13,176 bases of DNA from SAR324 cluster bacterium (GTDB taxonomy: Bacteria; SAR324; JACQKK01): NCBI GenBank assembly GCA_022572825.1, contig JACZVE010000036.1, positions 1 through 13,176 of the forward strand, in the 5' to 3' direction. Within the stretch, counting starts at the first letter, position 1; each line of letters starts with the position of its first letter. The notes beneath the pieces were generated by a model, which was not told the DNA's origin, searched no databases, and was given only the letters and a program-made list of their open reading frames with translations. The position numbers and the translations under genes were made by a program. Of the stretch, positions 1 through 6,692 are shown piece after piece.

Positions 1-100
1 CGGACGGAGATAGGGTCTCCGTGCGCACAGGGTGCTTGCGCAGACACATCGCAAGATCGTCGCCGGAGAACATGCCTGCGGGGAGGCGAAGAACAGGGAA

Positions 101-907
101 ATGACCAGAGTGAACGCAGGTTCCCTCCAGCTGGACTACGAGTTGCGGGGGCAGGGGCCGCCGCTGCTGATGATAAACGGCTTTCGGCGTAGCCGCGTGG
201 TGTGGCTGGAGCCGTTGCTGGCCGCGCTTTCGCCCCATTTCCGGCTCGTGCTGTTCGACAATCGCGGCACCGGCAACTCGGACAAGCCGGAAGGCGGCTA
301 TTCCATCGAAGCATTCGCGGACGACTGCGCCGGGCTGTTGGACGCGCTGAACATTCCCACCGCTCATGTGTTCGGCACTTCCATGGGCGGCATGATCGCT
401 CAGCGCCTGGCCACGCGCCACCCCCCCAGGGTGCAGGGGCTGGCGATCGGCTGCAGCAATTGCGGCAAGGGTTCCATCGCGCCGGAAAAGCGCATATGGG
501 AGCTGCTGCGCCTGACGCCGAAGGAGCGGATGGACGCACGCGAGGTGGCCTACCGGCAGGAAGAGGCGTACGTGACCGATGCCTTCCGCGCCGAAAACCG
601 TCCCCTGCTGGACCGGTTGTTCGAGATCGTCAACGAGAATCCCACTCCGCCGCACGTAGTGCAGGGGCATCTGCAGGCGATCGAGAATTGGGACGGCTGC
701 GGCGATTTGGGCCGCATCGCCGCGCCGACGCTGGTCATTACCGGCGCAGAGGACCGGCTCATTCCCGCCGCGAATTCCCGCGTGCTGGCCAAGGGCATTC
801 CGGGCGCGCAGTTGCGCCTGTTGCCCGACGCCGCGCACTTTTTCTGGATTGAAAAGCCCCGGGAGACCGCAGAGGCCTTGATCGACTTTTTCAGCCGGCT
901 CGGCTGA
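101..907 (+). CDS. alpha/beta hydrolase (3-oxoadipate enol-lactonase-like)
   Basis: A 268-residue single-domain alpha/beta-hydrolase, probably a cytosolic esterase or lactonase of the enol-lactonase/haloperoxidase-like group. The nucleophile elbow G-T-S-M-G places Ser94. Asp218 in GAEDRLIP and His246 in DAAHFFWIEKP complete the expected triad, and the oxyanion-side motif NGF sits near residues 26-28. The length is normal for the family, and no signal peptide is seen. The frame is open from an ATG at 32, but I chose the ATG at 101 because the 23 extra residues look nothing like the family and a purine-rich stretch (gggaggcgaag, then cagggaa) precedes it. It converges on the mandelate-racemase-like gene, 77 bp away. 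The true substrate is unknown; the neighbourhood suggests ring-cleavage or lactone chemistry, which is inference. Confidence 0.85.
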   Translation: MTRVNAGSLQLDYELRGQGPPLLMINGFRRSRVVWLEPLLAALSPHFRLVLFDNRGTGNSDKPEGGYSIEAFADDCAGLLDALNIPTAHVFGTSMGGMIAQRLATRHPPRVQGLAIGCSNCGKGSIAPEKRIWELLRLTPKERMDAREVAYRQEEAYVTDAFRAENRPLLDRLFEIVNENPTPPHVVQGHLQAIENWDGCGDLGRIAAPTLVITGAEDRLIPAANSRVLAKGIPGAQLRLLPDAAHFFWIEKPRETAEALIDFFSRLG

Positions 908-914
908 GTGCCCC

Positions 915-960
915 CACCCCGGGCCGCGGCCGCGGTGCTCTGACGGCCTGGACCGGGGTG
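915..960. repeat. inverted repeat between convergent genes
   Basis: CACCCCGG at 915-922 is matched perfectly by CCGGGGTG at 953-960. The enclosed loop contains a perfect 12-bp palindrome, CCGCGGCCGCGG, at 924-935. It lies between the stops of two convergent genes (907 and 985), where a bidirectional transcription stop would be useful. There is no T-run on either side, so it is not a clean intrinsic terminator. Confidence 0.4.
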
Positions 961-984
961 CCTGAACAAGGGGGCGAGGGTGGC

Positions 985-2079
985 TTACCCATCCGCCACC
1001 TCGAACGCAGCCAGCGCCTCCCAGTTCAGCTCCACGCCCAGGCCGGGCCCGTCCGGCACGGTATAGACTCCGCCGGCCAGCTGCAATGGCTCCTTGAACA
1101 GCTCAACCTCCAGATCGAAGTAAATCTTCTCGATCCAGCGCCCCTGACCCGTGTGCGCGATCAGGTGCAGCGTAGCCGCCAAGCCGGGCCCGAAGTAGGG
1201 CGAATGAGGTGCCAGTTCGAATCCGTTCAGCTGGACCAGCCGGGCTACGTTCAGCCACTCGGCGATGCCGCCCACCTTGGTGACGCTGGGCTGCAGATAA
1301 GTGACCGCGCCGGCATCCATCATTGCCTTGAACTGATGGGCCGTGCAGGCATTCTCCCCGCTGGAAAGGGGCACGCCGGTTGAGGCCTGCACCTGTGCCA
1401 GCCCGAGGTAATCTTCCGGCGGCCAGACCGGCTCTTCCAGCCAGAACAGCTCGTACTCGTGCATCGCCTCGGCCATGCGGGCGGCTTCGAAGGGGCTCCA
1501 TTCGCAGTTGATGTCCACCGTCAATGGAACGTCCTCGCCGATCACCTCGCGGGCCATGGCCACGCTGGGCACCGTGATCTGATGCACTTTTAGCATGGTG
1601 AAGCCTTCGGCCATGGCTTTTTCCGCGTCAAGGCGGATCTGCTCGTGCTCTTCGGGGTACCGCACGAGACTGGCATAAGCGGGCACCCTGGTACCCGCCG
1701 CTCCGCCGAGCAGTTGATAGAGCGGCTGACCCGCCCGCTTGCCGGCCAGGTCCCACAGCGCCATTTCCACGCCGCTGATGGCGAACGTGGTCACACCGTA
1801 GCGGCCGAACAGGTGGGTCTTCTGAAACATCCGCTGGGTGAGCTGGGCGATCCGGCGTGCGTCCTCGCCCACCAGCAGGGGCCGCAGCGTCTCATTGACC
1901 ACCGCCGCGCTGGCCTTGGGCACACCGTAGGCGTAAGCTTCGCCGATGCCGACCAGCCCGTCGTCGGTAGTTACCTCCACGAACACCTGAGCGAGGCGCC
2001 CAAACACCCAGGGCACTTCGGTTTCCATGCGCCTGGGTGGCACGGCGAATATCCTCGCCTTCACGTCCACGATCTTCAT
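985..2079 (-). CDS. mandelate racemase/muconate lactonizing enzyme family protein
   Basis: A 364-residue enolase-superfamily protein: an N-terminal capping domain (about 1-130) followed by a modified TIM barrel. Metal ligands fit the superfamily: Asp189 (in VDINCEW), Glu215 (in WLEEPVWP) and Glu242 (in SSGENACT). His292 in APHSPYFGPG corresponds to the catalytic His of the mandelate racemase subgroup. Two positions are unusual. The usual K-x-K after strand 2 reads K164-V-H166, and the Asp that normally pairs with the His (in PDxxKxGG) is Ser265 in QPSVTKVGGI. The reaction is therefore probably a dehydration, epimerisation or cycloisomerisation of a carboxylate, but substrate class cannot be assigned. 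The start at 2079 (MKIVDVKAR) has GGAGG 8 nt upstream; the longer open frame from 2118 lacks family similarity. It lies 43 bp downstream of the UxaA remnant and was probably cotranscribed with it. Confidence 0.88.
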   Translation of the reverse strand: MKIVDVKARIFAVPPRRMETEVPWVFGRLAQVFVEVTTDDGLVGIGEAYAYGVPKASAAVVNETLRPLLVGEDARRIAQLTQRMFQKTHLFGRYGVTTFAISGVEMALWDLAGKRAGQPLYQLLGGAAGTRVPAYASLVRYPEEHEQIRLDAEKAMAEGFTMLKVHQITVPSVAMAREVIGEDVPLTVDINCEWSPFEAARMAEAMHEYELFWLEEPVWPPEDYLGLAQVQASTGVPLSSGENACTAHQFKAMMDAGAVTYLQPSVTKVGGIAEWLNVARLVQLNGFELAPHSPYFGPGLAATLHLIAHTGQGRWIEKIYFDLEVELFKEPLQLAGGVYTVPDGPGLGVELNWEALAAFEVADG

Positions 2080-2122
2080 GGCCCGCGGCCTCCGCGCTAC
2101 GGGGTGAGCAGATACCAATGGC

Positions 2123-2640
2123 CTACCCGGCCGCGGCGGGCAAGCAGGCCAGGCCGATCGGCTCGAAGGTCTTGTAGGTCATGATGAATTCCTGGTGCCC
2201 GAGCGCCTCCGAGTGGGTCTGACGGGATTCCGCCACGGCCGGCACCAGGTCGTATATTTCCCGCCCCACTTGTTCCAGCGTTGCCCTGCCCCGCAGAATG
2301 CGCCCGGCATCCACGTCCATGTCCTGGGCCATGCGGGCATAGGTATCGGGATTGGCGCACACTTAAATCACGGACGCGATGGCGCGCCGACCACCGAGCG
2401 GCGCCCGGTGGGAAACAGAATGACGTGGCAGCCGCAAGCGATCAGCTCGGCGATCTCCGTGTTGTCATTGATATTGGGGAAGCCGAAGCGTGGCTCGCCG
2501 TCCGGCACCCTGTCCAGCAGATACGATCCGCCGCGCGGCGGTACATCGCCGGGTTTGAGCAGCCCATTGCAAGACACTGTGCGCATGGGCTCCGCCTTGT
2601 CAAGCAGCTCTGTCCAGCAGCTCTGTCAAGCCGCGGCACT
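2123..2640 (-). pseudogene. UxaA-family (altronate dehydratase-like) hydrolase, 5'-truncated and frameshifted
   Basis: This is the remnant of a UxaA-type large-domain dehydratase, which normally acts on sugar acids or related hydroxy-acids. Reading on the minus strand, one frame (about 2604 to 2368) gives KAEPMRTVSCNG, then VPDGEPRFGFPNINDN and CHVILFPTGRRSVVG. Homology then shifts frame near 2383, continues as I-A-S-V-I, meets an in-frame TAA at 2362-2364 where a Lys is expected, and resumes as VCANPDTYARMAQDMDVDAG up to EALGHQEFIMTYKTFEPIG with its stop at 2123. Only about 165 codons remain of a family that is usually near 400 residues. The 5' end runs into the TA-flanked inverted-repeat element at 2640. 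Lesions visible: 5' truncation, a 13-bp tandem duplication, a 1-bp frameshift and a nonsense codon. Family recognition is from conserved motifs, not a search. Confidence 0.8.
2602..2627. repeat. 13-bp tandem duplication inside the UxaA remnant
   Basis: AGCAGCTCTGTC occurs at 2603-2614 and again at 2616-2627, as adjacent 13-bp units differing only in their first base (a/c). Thirteen is not a multiple of three, so the duplication shifts the frame of the dehydratase remnant. With one copy removed, the minus-strand frame reads GLTELLDKAEPM, which continues family-like sequence upstream. Confidence 0.6.
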
Positions 2641-2807
2641 AAAAGCGGTCTCAAAAATACCCGCGCGCCGCGCCCTTCGAGACGCTCGCTCCGCTCGCTC
2701 CTCAGGAACGCGGCTAATAAAGCCCGATTCCCTGAGGAAGGCTCTGAAGGAGCCTGTCTCGAAGGGTCGGGCTTGTGCCACTTTGGCTATTTTTGAGACC
2801 GCTTGTA
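2640..2807. mobile_element. MITE-like element with 20-bp terminal inverted repeats ending in TA
   Basis: This is a 168-bp non-coding element. The outer 20 bp at the left (2640-2659) and right (2788-2807) are inverted copies with a single mismatch; the inner 16 bp, AGCGGTCTCAAAAATA, are perfect. Both ends terminate in TA, as expected for IS630/Tc1-mariner-type insertion, where TA is duplicated. Inside are further stems: CCCTTCGAGAC (2673-2683) with GTCTCGAAGGG (2756-2766), AAGCCCGA (2720-2727) with TCGGGCTT (2767-2774), and AGGCTC-TGAAG-GAGCCT (2739-2755). It encodes no transposase. It abuts the truncated 5' end of the dehydratase remnant and the 3' side of leuB, so insertion or a deletion anchored on it may have removed the missing gene part. 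Classification as an IS630-related MITE is inference. Confidence 0.7.
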
Positions 2808-2818
2808 ATCGGTGAAGG

Positions 2819-2856
2819 AACGCTCCTCACCTTGCCCGGCGGTGAGGGAGAGCGTT
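2819..2856 (-). terminator. stem-loop after leuB (weak terminator candidate)
   Basis: AACGCTCCTCACC (2819-2831) pairs with GGTGAGGGAGAGCGTT (2841-2856) across a 9-nt loop with a 3-nt bulge. It lies 30 bp past the leuB stop on the minus strand. There is no T-tract, so a role in ending transcription or protecting the 3' end is only possible. Confidence 0.35.
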
Positions 2857-2885
2857 ATCTGGTCCGTTCGCAATCGGATCGGCAT

Positions 2886-3959
2886 TCAGCCTGCCCGCTG
2901 CAGGCGCTCGGCGATCAGATCGCCCATCTGCGTGCAGCCCACCTGCGTCTTGCCGGCTTCCATGATGTCCGCCGTCCGGTACCGGGCGAGGACGTCATTC
3001 ACCGCCCTGTGAACGGTCGCCTCGACCTCCGGGCGGTCGAAGGAATACCCAAAGAGCATTCCCACGGAAAGGATGGATGCGATCGGGTTGGCGATGTCCC
3101 GCCCGGCAATGTCCGGCGCGGAGCCGTGACAGGGCTCGTAGAGGGCATGGTGCCGCCCGATGCTGGCGGAAGGCAGCATGCCGAGCGAACCGACGAGATT
3201 GGCCGCGGCATCGCTGAGGATGTCCCCGAACATATTGCCCATCACCAGGGTGTCGAACTGCGCCGGCTCGCGGATGATCTGCATGGCGGCGTTGTCCACA
3301 TAGAGGTGGTGGGTCTCCACGTCCGCGTACTCCCGCGCAATGCGGGCCGCCGTATCGCGCCAGAACCGCCCCACCTCCAACGCGTTTCCCTTGTCCACCG
3401 AGGTAAGCTTTCGCCTGCGCTTGCGTGCCAGCTCGAAAGCGAAGCGCACGATGCGCTCCACTTCCCTTTCGGTATAGATCATCGTGTTGAGGGCGTAGCG
3501 TTCCCCCGCTTCCTCCTTAATGCCGCGGGGTTCGCCGAAATAGATACCCCCCGTCAGCTCGCGCACGATCATCAGATCCACGCCCTCGATGCGCTCCGCT
3601 TTCAGCGGCGAGGCCTGCAGGGCGGCCGAAAACGCCTTCACCGGGCGCAGGTTTGCGTAAAGCTCCAGCTCCCGGCGCAACCTGAGCAGGCCCTTGCCGG
3701 GCTGCAGGTAGAAGTCGGCACGATCGTACCTGGGGTCGCCCACGGCACCGAACAGAATGGCGTCCGCGGCCCCGGCCCGGGCGAGGGTTTGCTCCGGCAG
3801 CGCGACGCCGGCCGCGTCCAGGGCGGCCGCGCCGATCAGGGCTTCCTCCACCTCCACCTCGATGGCGGCCTCGGCGGCCATCACCCGCAGCACCTTCACG
3901 CCTTGTTCGGTCACCTCCGGGCCGATGCCGTCGCCCCGCAGGATCAGTACCGTCTTCAT
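2886..3959 (-). CDS. leuB: 3-isopropylmalate dehydrogenase (LeuB-type)
   Basis: A 357-residue isopropylmalate/isocitrate dehydrogenase-family enzyme. LeuB oxidatively decarboxylates 3-isopropylmalate with NAD+ in cytosolic leucine synthesis. The signature VRELTGGIYFGEPRG (132-146) is the LeuB form rather than that of tartrate/D-malate dehydrogenases. Lys190 (VDKGNAL), Asp222 (VDNAAM), and Asp246 and Asp250 (GDILSD) fit the catalytic and metal positions, and HGSAPDIAGRDIANP (278-292) is the cofactor-site signature. Length is typical. The start at 3959 (MKTVLILRGDG) follows GGGGA by 5 nt; the frame is open to 4061, but the extra 34 residues are not family-like. No leuA, leuC or leuD is nearby. 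The gene instead sits upstream of the dehydratase remnant and the racemase-like gene, so a paralogue acting on a related malate-type substrate cannot be excluded. Confidence 0.88.
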   Translation of the reverse strand: MKTVLILRGDGIGPEVTEQGVKVLRVMAAEAAIEVEVEEALIGAAALDAAGVALPEQTLARAGAADAILFGAVGDPRYDRADFYLQPGKGLLRLRRELELYANLRPVKAFSAALQASPLKAERIEGVDLMIVRELTGGIYFGEPRGIKEEAGERYALNTMIYTEREVERIVRFAFELARKRRRKLTSVDKGNALEVGRFWRDTAARIAREYADVETHHLYVDNAAMQIIREPAQFDTLVMGNMFGDILSDAAANLVGSLGMLPSASIGRHHALYEPCHGSAPDIAGRDIANPIASILSVGMLFGYSFDRPEVEATVHRAVNDVLARYRTADIMEAGKTQVGCTQMGDLIAERLQRAG

Positions 3960-4243
3960 CGTCCCCGTATTCGTTTGTGGAGCGTTGGCGAGTTGCCTCG
4001 CGGCAGGCAAGGCCATGGGGCCCGCCCGAAATGAGCCGCCGAGGCGGCGCGTCATTACCACCTATGCCCGGATGCGCCGCGATCGCAAGCCGGTGTCACC
4101 CCTCCGCCGTGACGAGGCCGTGCGGGGATTGCCTCGTGATGGGCAGCGACAAGCCGCAGCGCCGCTGCAATCGCCGCGCTAGACGCGGGAAGGGCCTTGA
4201 GCGGCACCACCGTGCCATGGCGGCAAAGCTCGGCCGGCTCCAA

Positions 4244-4272
4244 TTGACATCCGGCACCGGTATGCCGATATT
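4244..4272 (+). promoter_or_regulatory. sigma70-like promoter for the ABC importer operon
   Basis: A perfect TTGACA (-35) at 4244-4249 is followed after 17 bp by GATATT (4267-4272), which matches 4 of 6 of the -10 consensus; an AT-rich patch (atattaatac) overlaps it. Transcription would begin near 4279, giving a leader of about 160 nt before the start codon at 4437. The prediction rests on sequence pattern only. Confidence 0.5.
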
Positions 4273-4340
4273 AATACCTTCATTTTTCCTGCTTGGGAAA
4301 AACGCGCCCAGGCAGCATCGAATGCTTGCCTACGATGTCC

Positions 4341-4370
4341 GCAACGCTGAGGCCGGGGAAACAGCGTTGC
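4341..4370 (+). promoter_or_regulatory. perfect 9-bp stem-loop in the leader of the importer operon
   Basis: GCAACGCTG (4341-4349) and CAGCGTTGC (4362-4370) are perfectly complementary around a 12-nt purine-rich loop. It lies within the predicted leader, 66 nt before the start codon. It could be an operator, an RNA stability element or a regulator site. No known riboswitch is recognised. Confidence 0.4.
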
Positions 4371-4436
4371 GCTCCTGCGCGCGGCGGACCGGGGGATGCC
4401 GCCGGCGATCCTCAATCGCAAGAAGGAGAAGCGGTC

Positions 4437-6101
4437 ATGGCGAAAAGCAAGAAATATCCCTACCATCCGGGCGTCTACCAGATGATGGACGACCTGAGGG
4501 TCGGAAAGATCGGCAGGCGGGAGTTTCTGCGCACCGCGACCCTGCTGGGCGTCGCCGCGCCCGTTGCGTACGCCATGGCGGGCTGCGAAAAAAAGAGCGA
4601 GACGCCCTCTGCCAGCAGGGGAGGCGGTACGAAGAAAGGCGGCACGCTGCGCGTCTCCATGCGCTGCCAGGAGATGACCGATCCCGCCACCTTCGACTGG
4701 ACCGAGAAGTCCAACGTTGCGCGCCAGGTGCTGGAGTACCTCACCATCACCGGGCCCGACAACATCACCCGCCCCTACCTGTGCGAGCGCTGGGAAGCCT
4801 CGGACGATTTGAAGACCTGGACGCTGCAACTGCGCCAGGGCGTCAAGTGGAACAATGGCGACGAGTTCAACGCCGACGACGTGGTGTTCAACTTCACGAG
4901 ATGGCTGGATCCCAAGACCGGCTCATCCAATCAGGGCCTGTTCAGTTCCATGGTCACCGAAAGCGGTGGCAAGAAGAAAATGACCGCGGGCGCGGTGGAA
5001 AAGGTGGACAATAATACCGTGCGGCTGCATCTGAATCGGCCCGAGCTGGCCGTTCCGGAGAACCTGTACAACTATCCCGCCGCCATCGTGCACCGGCGCT
5101 TCGAGGAGGAGGGGGGCGACCTGTCCAAGAATCCCGTCGGCACGGGGCCGTTCGAGCTGAAGGAATACGTCGTCGGCCAGAAGGCCGTGCTCGCCAAGCG
5201 CGATCCCAAGGACTACTGGGGCGAGGAGGTTTACCTGGATGGGATCCACAACATCGATCACGGCGACGAGGCGTCCGCGGGCTTGGCGGCCTTGGCCTCC
5301 GGACAGGTGGACCTGGTCTACGAGGCCTCTGTCGAGCAGCTCGACGTCGTGGAGAAAATCCCGGGCGCCCAGCTTTACGAGACCGTTACCGCACAGACCG
5401 GCGTCGCCCGCATGCAGATGGACAAGAAGCCCTTCACCGATCCCCGCGTGCGCACCGCGGTGCGCATCTGCCAGGACCACCGGCGGCTGCTGGAGCTGGC
5501 CTACCGCGGGCGGGGCGCACCGGCCGAAGATCACCACGTTTCCGAGGTCCATCCGGAATACGCCAAGATGGACGTGCCCAAGCAGGACTATGAGCGGGCA
5601 AAGCAGCTGCTCAACGAGGCGGGCTATCCCAACGGCATAGACCTGAAGATCGACTGCAAGAAGGACCCGTCCTGGGAGGTGGCCGTGGCCCAGGTGCTCT
5701 CCGAGATGTGCAAGCCGGCGGGCATCCGCATCAAGATCAACGTGATGCCCAACACCCAGTACTGGGAAATCTGGGACAAGACGCCATTCGGCTTCACCGC
5801 CTGGACGCACCGCCCCCTGGGCGTGATGGTGCTGAACCTGGGCTATCGCTCCGGGGTGCCCTGGAACGAGAGTCATCATAACAACCCGGAGTTCGACAAG
5901 TTGCTGGACCAGGCCAGCGCCACCCTGGACGTCGCCGAGCGGCGCAAGACCATGGCCAAGCTGCAGAAGATGCTGCAGGACGATGCCGTCATCGCCCAGC
6001 CCCTGTGGCGCTCGATCTTTACGGCGAGCAGCGACAAGGTGCGGGACTTCAAGCTGCACCCGACCAATTACCACCAGCTCAACAAGGTCTGGCTGGGTTG
6101 A
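4437..6101 (+). CDS. ABC transporter substrate-binding lipoprotein, family 5 (DppA/OppA type), Tat-exported
   Basis: A 554-residue periplasmic binding protein of the SBP_bac_5 family, which captures peptides, opines or similar small solutes and passes them to the permeases encoded downstream. The N-terminus has a twin-arginine motif (R27-R28-E-F-L), a hydrophobic stretch (33-46) and a lipobox-like A-M-A-G-C with Cys50, so a Tat-exported lipoprotein is predicted. Family features follow: GGTLRVSM near 69, PYLCERWEASDDLKTWTLQLR, the GVKWNNGDEFNADDVVFNF block, NPVGTGPFELKEY and DPRVRTAVRICQDHRRLL. The start at 4437 has AAGGAG 8 nt upstream; the longer open frame from 4293 would bury the signal peptide. 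Ligand identity is not readable. A 590-bp gap separates it from the permeases, unusual for such operons. Confidence 0.92.
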   Translation: MAKSKKYPYHPGVYQMMDDLRVGKIGRREFLRTATLLGVAAPVAYAMAGCEKKSETPSASRGGGTKKGGTLRVSMRCQEMTDPATFDWTEKSNVARQVLEYLTITGPDNITRPYLCERWEASDDLKTWTLQLRQGVKWNNGDEFNADDVVFNFTRWLDPKTGSSNQGLFSSMVTESGGKKKMTAGAVEKVDNNTVRLHLNRPELAVPENLYNYPAAIVHRRFEEEGGDLSKNPVGTGPFELKEYVVGQKAVLAKRDPKDYWGEEVYLDGIHNIDHGDEASAGLAALASGQVDLVYEASVEQLDVVEKIPGAQLYETVTAQTGVARMQMDKKPFTDPRVRTAVRICQDHRRLLELAYRGRGAPAEDHHVSEVHPEYAKMDVPKQDYERAKQLLNEAGYPNGIDLKIDCKKDPSWEVAVAQVLSEMCKPAGIRIKINVMPNTQYWEIWDKTPFGFTAWTHRPLGVMVLNLGYRSGVPWNESHHNNPEFDKLLDQASATLDVAERRKTMAKLQKMLQDDAVIAQPLWRSIFTASSDKVRDFKLHPTNYHQLNKVWLG

Positions 6102-6388
6102 GCCGCTGTGCGCACGGGGGCCCCTTCGGCCACACAATCGCCGGCCGAAGCTGGCGGCCGGCCGAAGCCCGCGTGGCCGCGCTGCGCTGGGGTTGCGCCG
6201 GTGCCCCTCAGGCATCACCGAAGGTACAGCCCGTGCGCGCCGCCCCTTCGCCTGAGGCCGCCGCGCTGTGCGGGCAGGCCGTGCGCCCGGGCGTAGCTGT
6301 TACGATAGGAAGCAGGCCTGGTCGGACCATGGGCTGCCGGGCCATGTCGCACCGGGCCAAAGGGGTGCGGCAGGGAGCGCGCCATGCC
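6102..6388. other. intergenic region with repeated stem arms
   Basis: No gene is supported here. Just past the binding-protein stop, CTTCGGCC (6124-6131) can pair with GGCCGAAG at 6143-6150 or at 6160-6167. The latter two lie in a 12-bp direct repeat, GCCGGCCGAAGC (6140-6151 and 6157-6168). Such a GC-rich stem after a binding-protein gene could stabilise its mRNA or reduce read-through to the permeases; no T-run is present. The rest (6170-6388) shows nothing recognisable. Confidence 0.4.
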
Positions 6389-6580
6389 TTCAGGAGCGAG
6401 CAGATGATGGTCCATCAGGCCCTGGACAACATGGGTCCCGCGACCACACAGTGCATTGCCACCGTGTTCGACGGAATCAGCCGCCACCCGCCCGAGGGCG
6501 TCGCCTTCAGGGCCCGCGCGGAGGCCGCGGGATTCAATCACGCAGTACAGCAACGGGACAGCGGAGAGCACATCGGCTGA
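6389..6580 (+). pseudogene. enoyl-CoA hydratase (crotonase family) C-terminal remnant
   Basis: A plus-strand frame ending at TGA 6578-6580 encodes a stretch that resembles the C-terminal end of crotonase-family enzymes: MGPATTQCIATVFDG, then ISRHPPEGVAFRARAEAAGF and a closing AVQQRDSG. The pattern 'FDGI-R-(H)xPEG-xxFxxRAExxGFxxAVxxRD' is what I recall from this family, whose intact members are about 250-300 residues. Nothing upstream in any frame supplies the catalytic N-terminal part, so this is a relic. A short product from the ATG at 6404, with GGAG 8 nt before it, would be only 58 residues. It sits between the binding-protein and permease genes, which suggests a past insertion or rearrangement within the operon. 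Assignment is from memory of motifs and needs a search. Confidence 0.5.
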
Positions 6581-6692
6581 CGCTGTCATGGGCGCCTCGC
6601 CTGGGCTGCATCCAATTCCGTGGATCGGCTTCCGGCTATCGTAGAGGATTGCCTAGGCGGGCGGCATGCCCCCACCGGAAGAGGAAGCAAGG

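Larger units (their letters stand above)
3960..4436. other. 477-bp divergent intergenic region
   Basis: This separates leuB (minus) from the binding-protein gene (plus). I see no supported gene; the short frames crossing it have no recognisable features and are not preceded by convincing ribosome sites. It contains a sigma70-like promoter (4244-4272), a leader hairpin (4341-4370) and the ribosome site of the binding-protein gene. The part next to leuB (3960-4240) presumably holds the leuB promoter, but I could not pick it out. Confidence 0.6.

Noticed and set aside
1..100. GGAGA/TCTCC small hairpin and an ATG at 32 near the left edge
   Set aside because: The stem is only 5 bp, and the 23 residues from the ATG at 32 are not part of the hydrolase fold; too little sequence to call anything.
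2775..4034. A 419-codon plus-strand frame opposite leuB
   Set aside because: Antisense shadow of a clear LeuB-family gene; its translation has no family features.
6215..6589. A 124-codon minus-strand frame in the gap between the binding-protein and first permease genes
   Set aside because: It has no recognisable motifs, and the opposite strand over the same stretch gives crotonase-like sequence.
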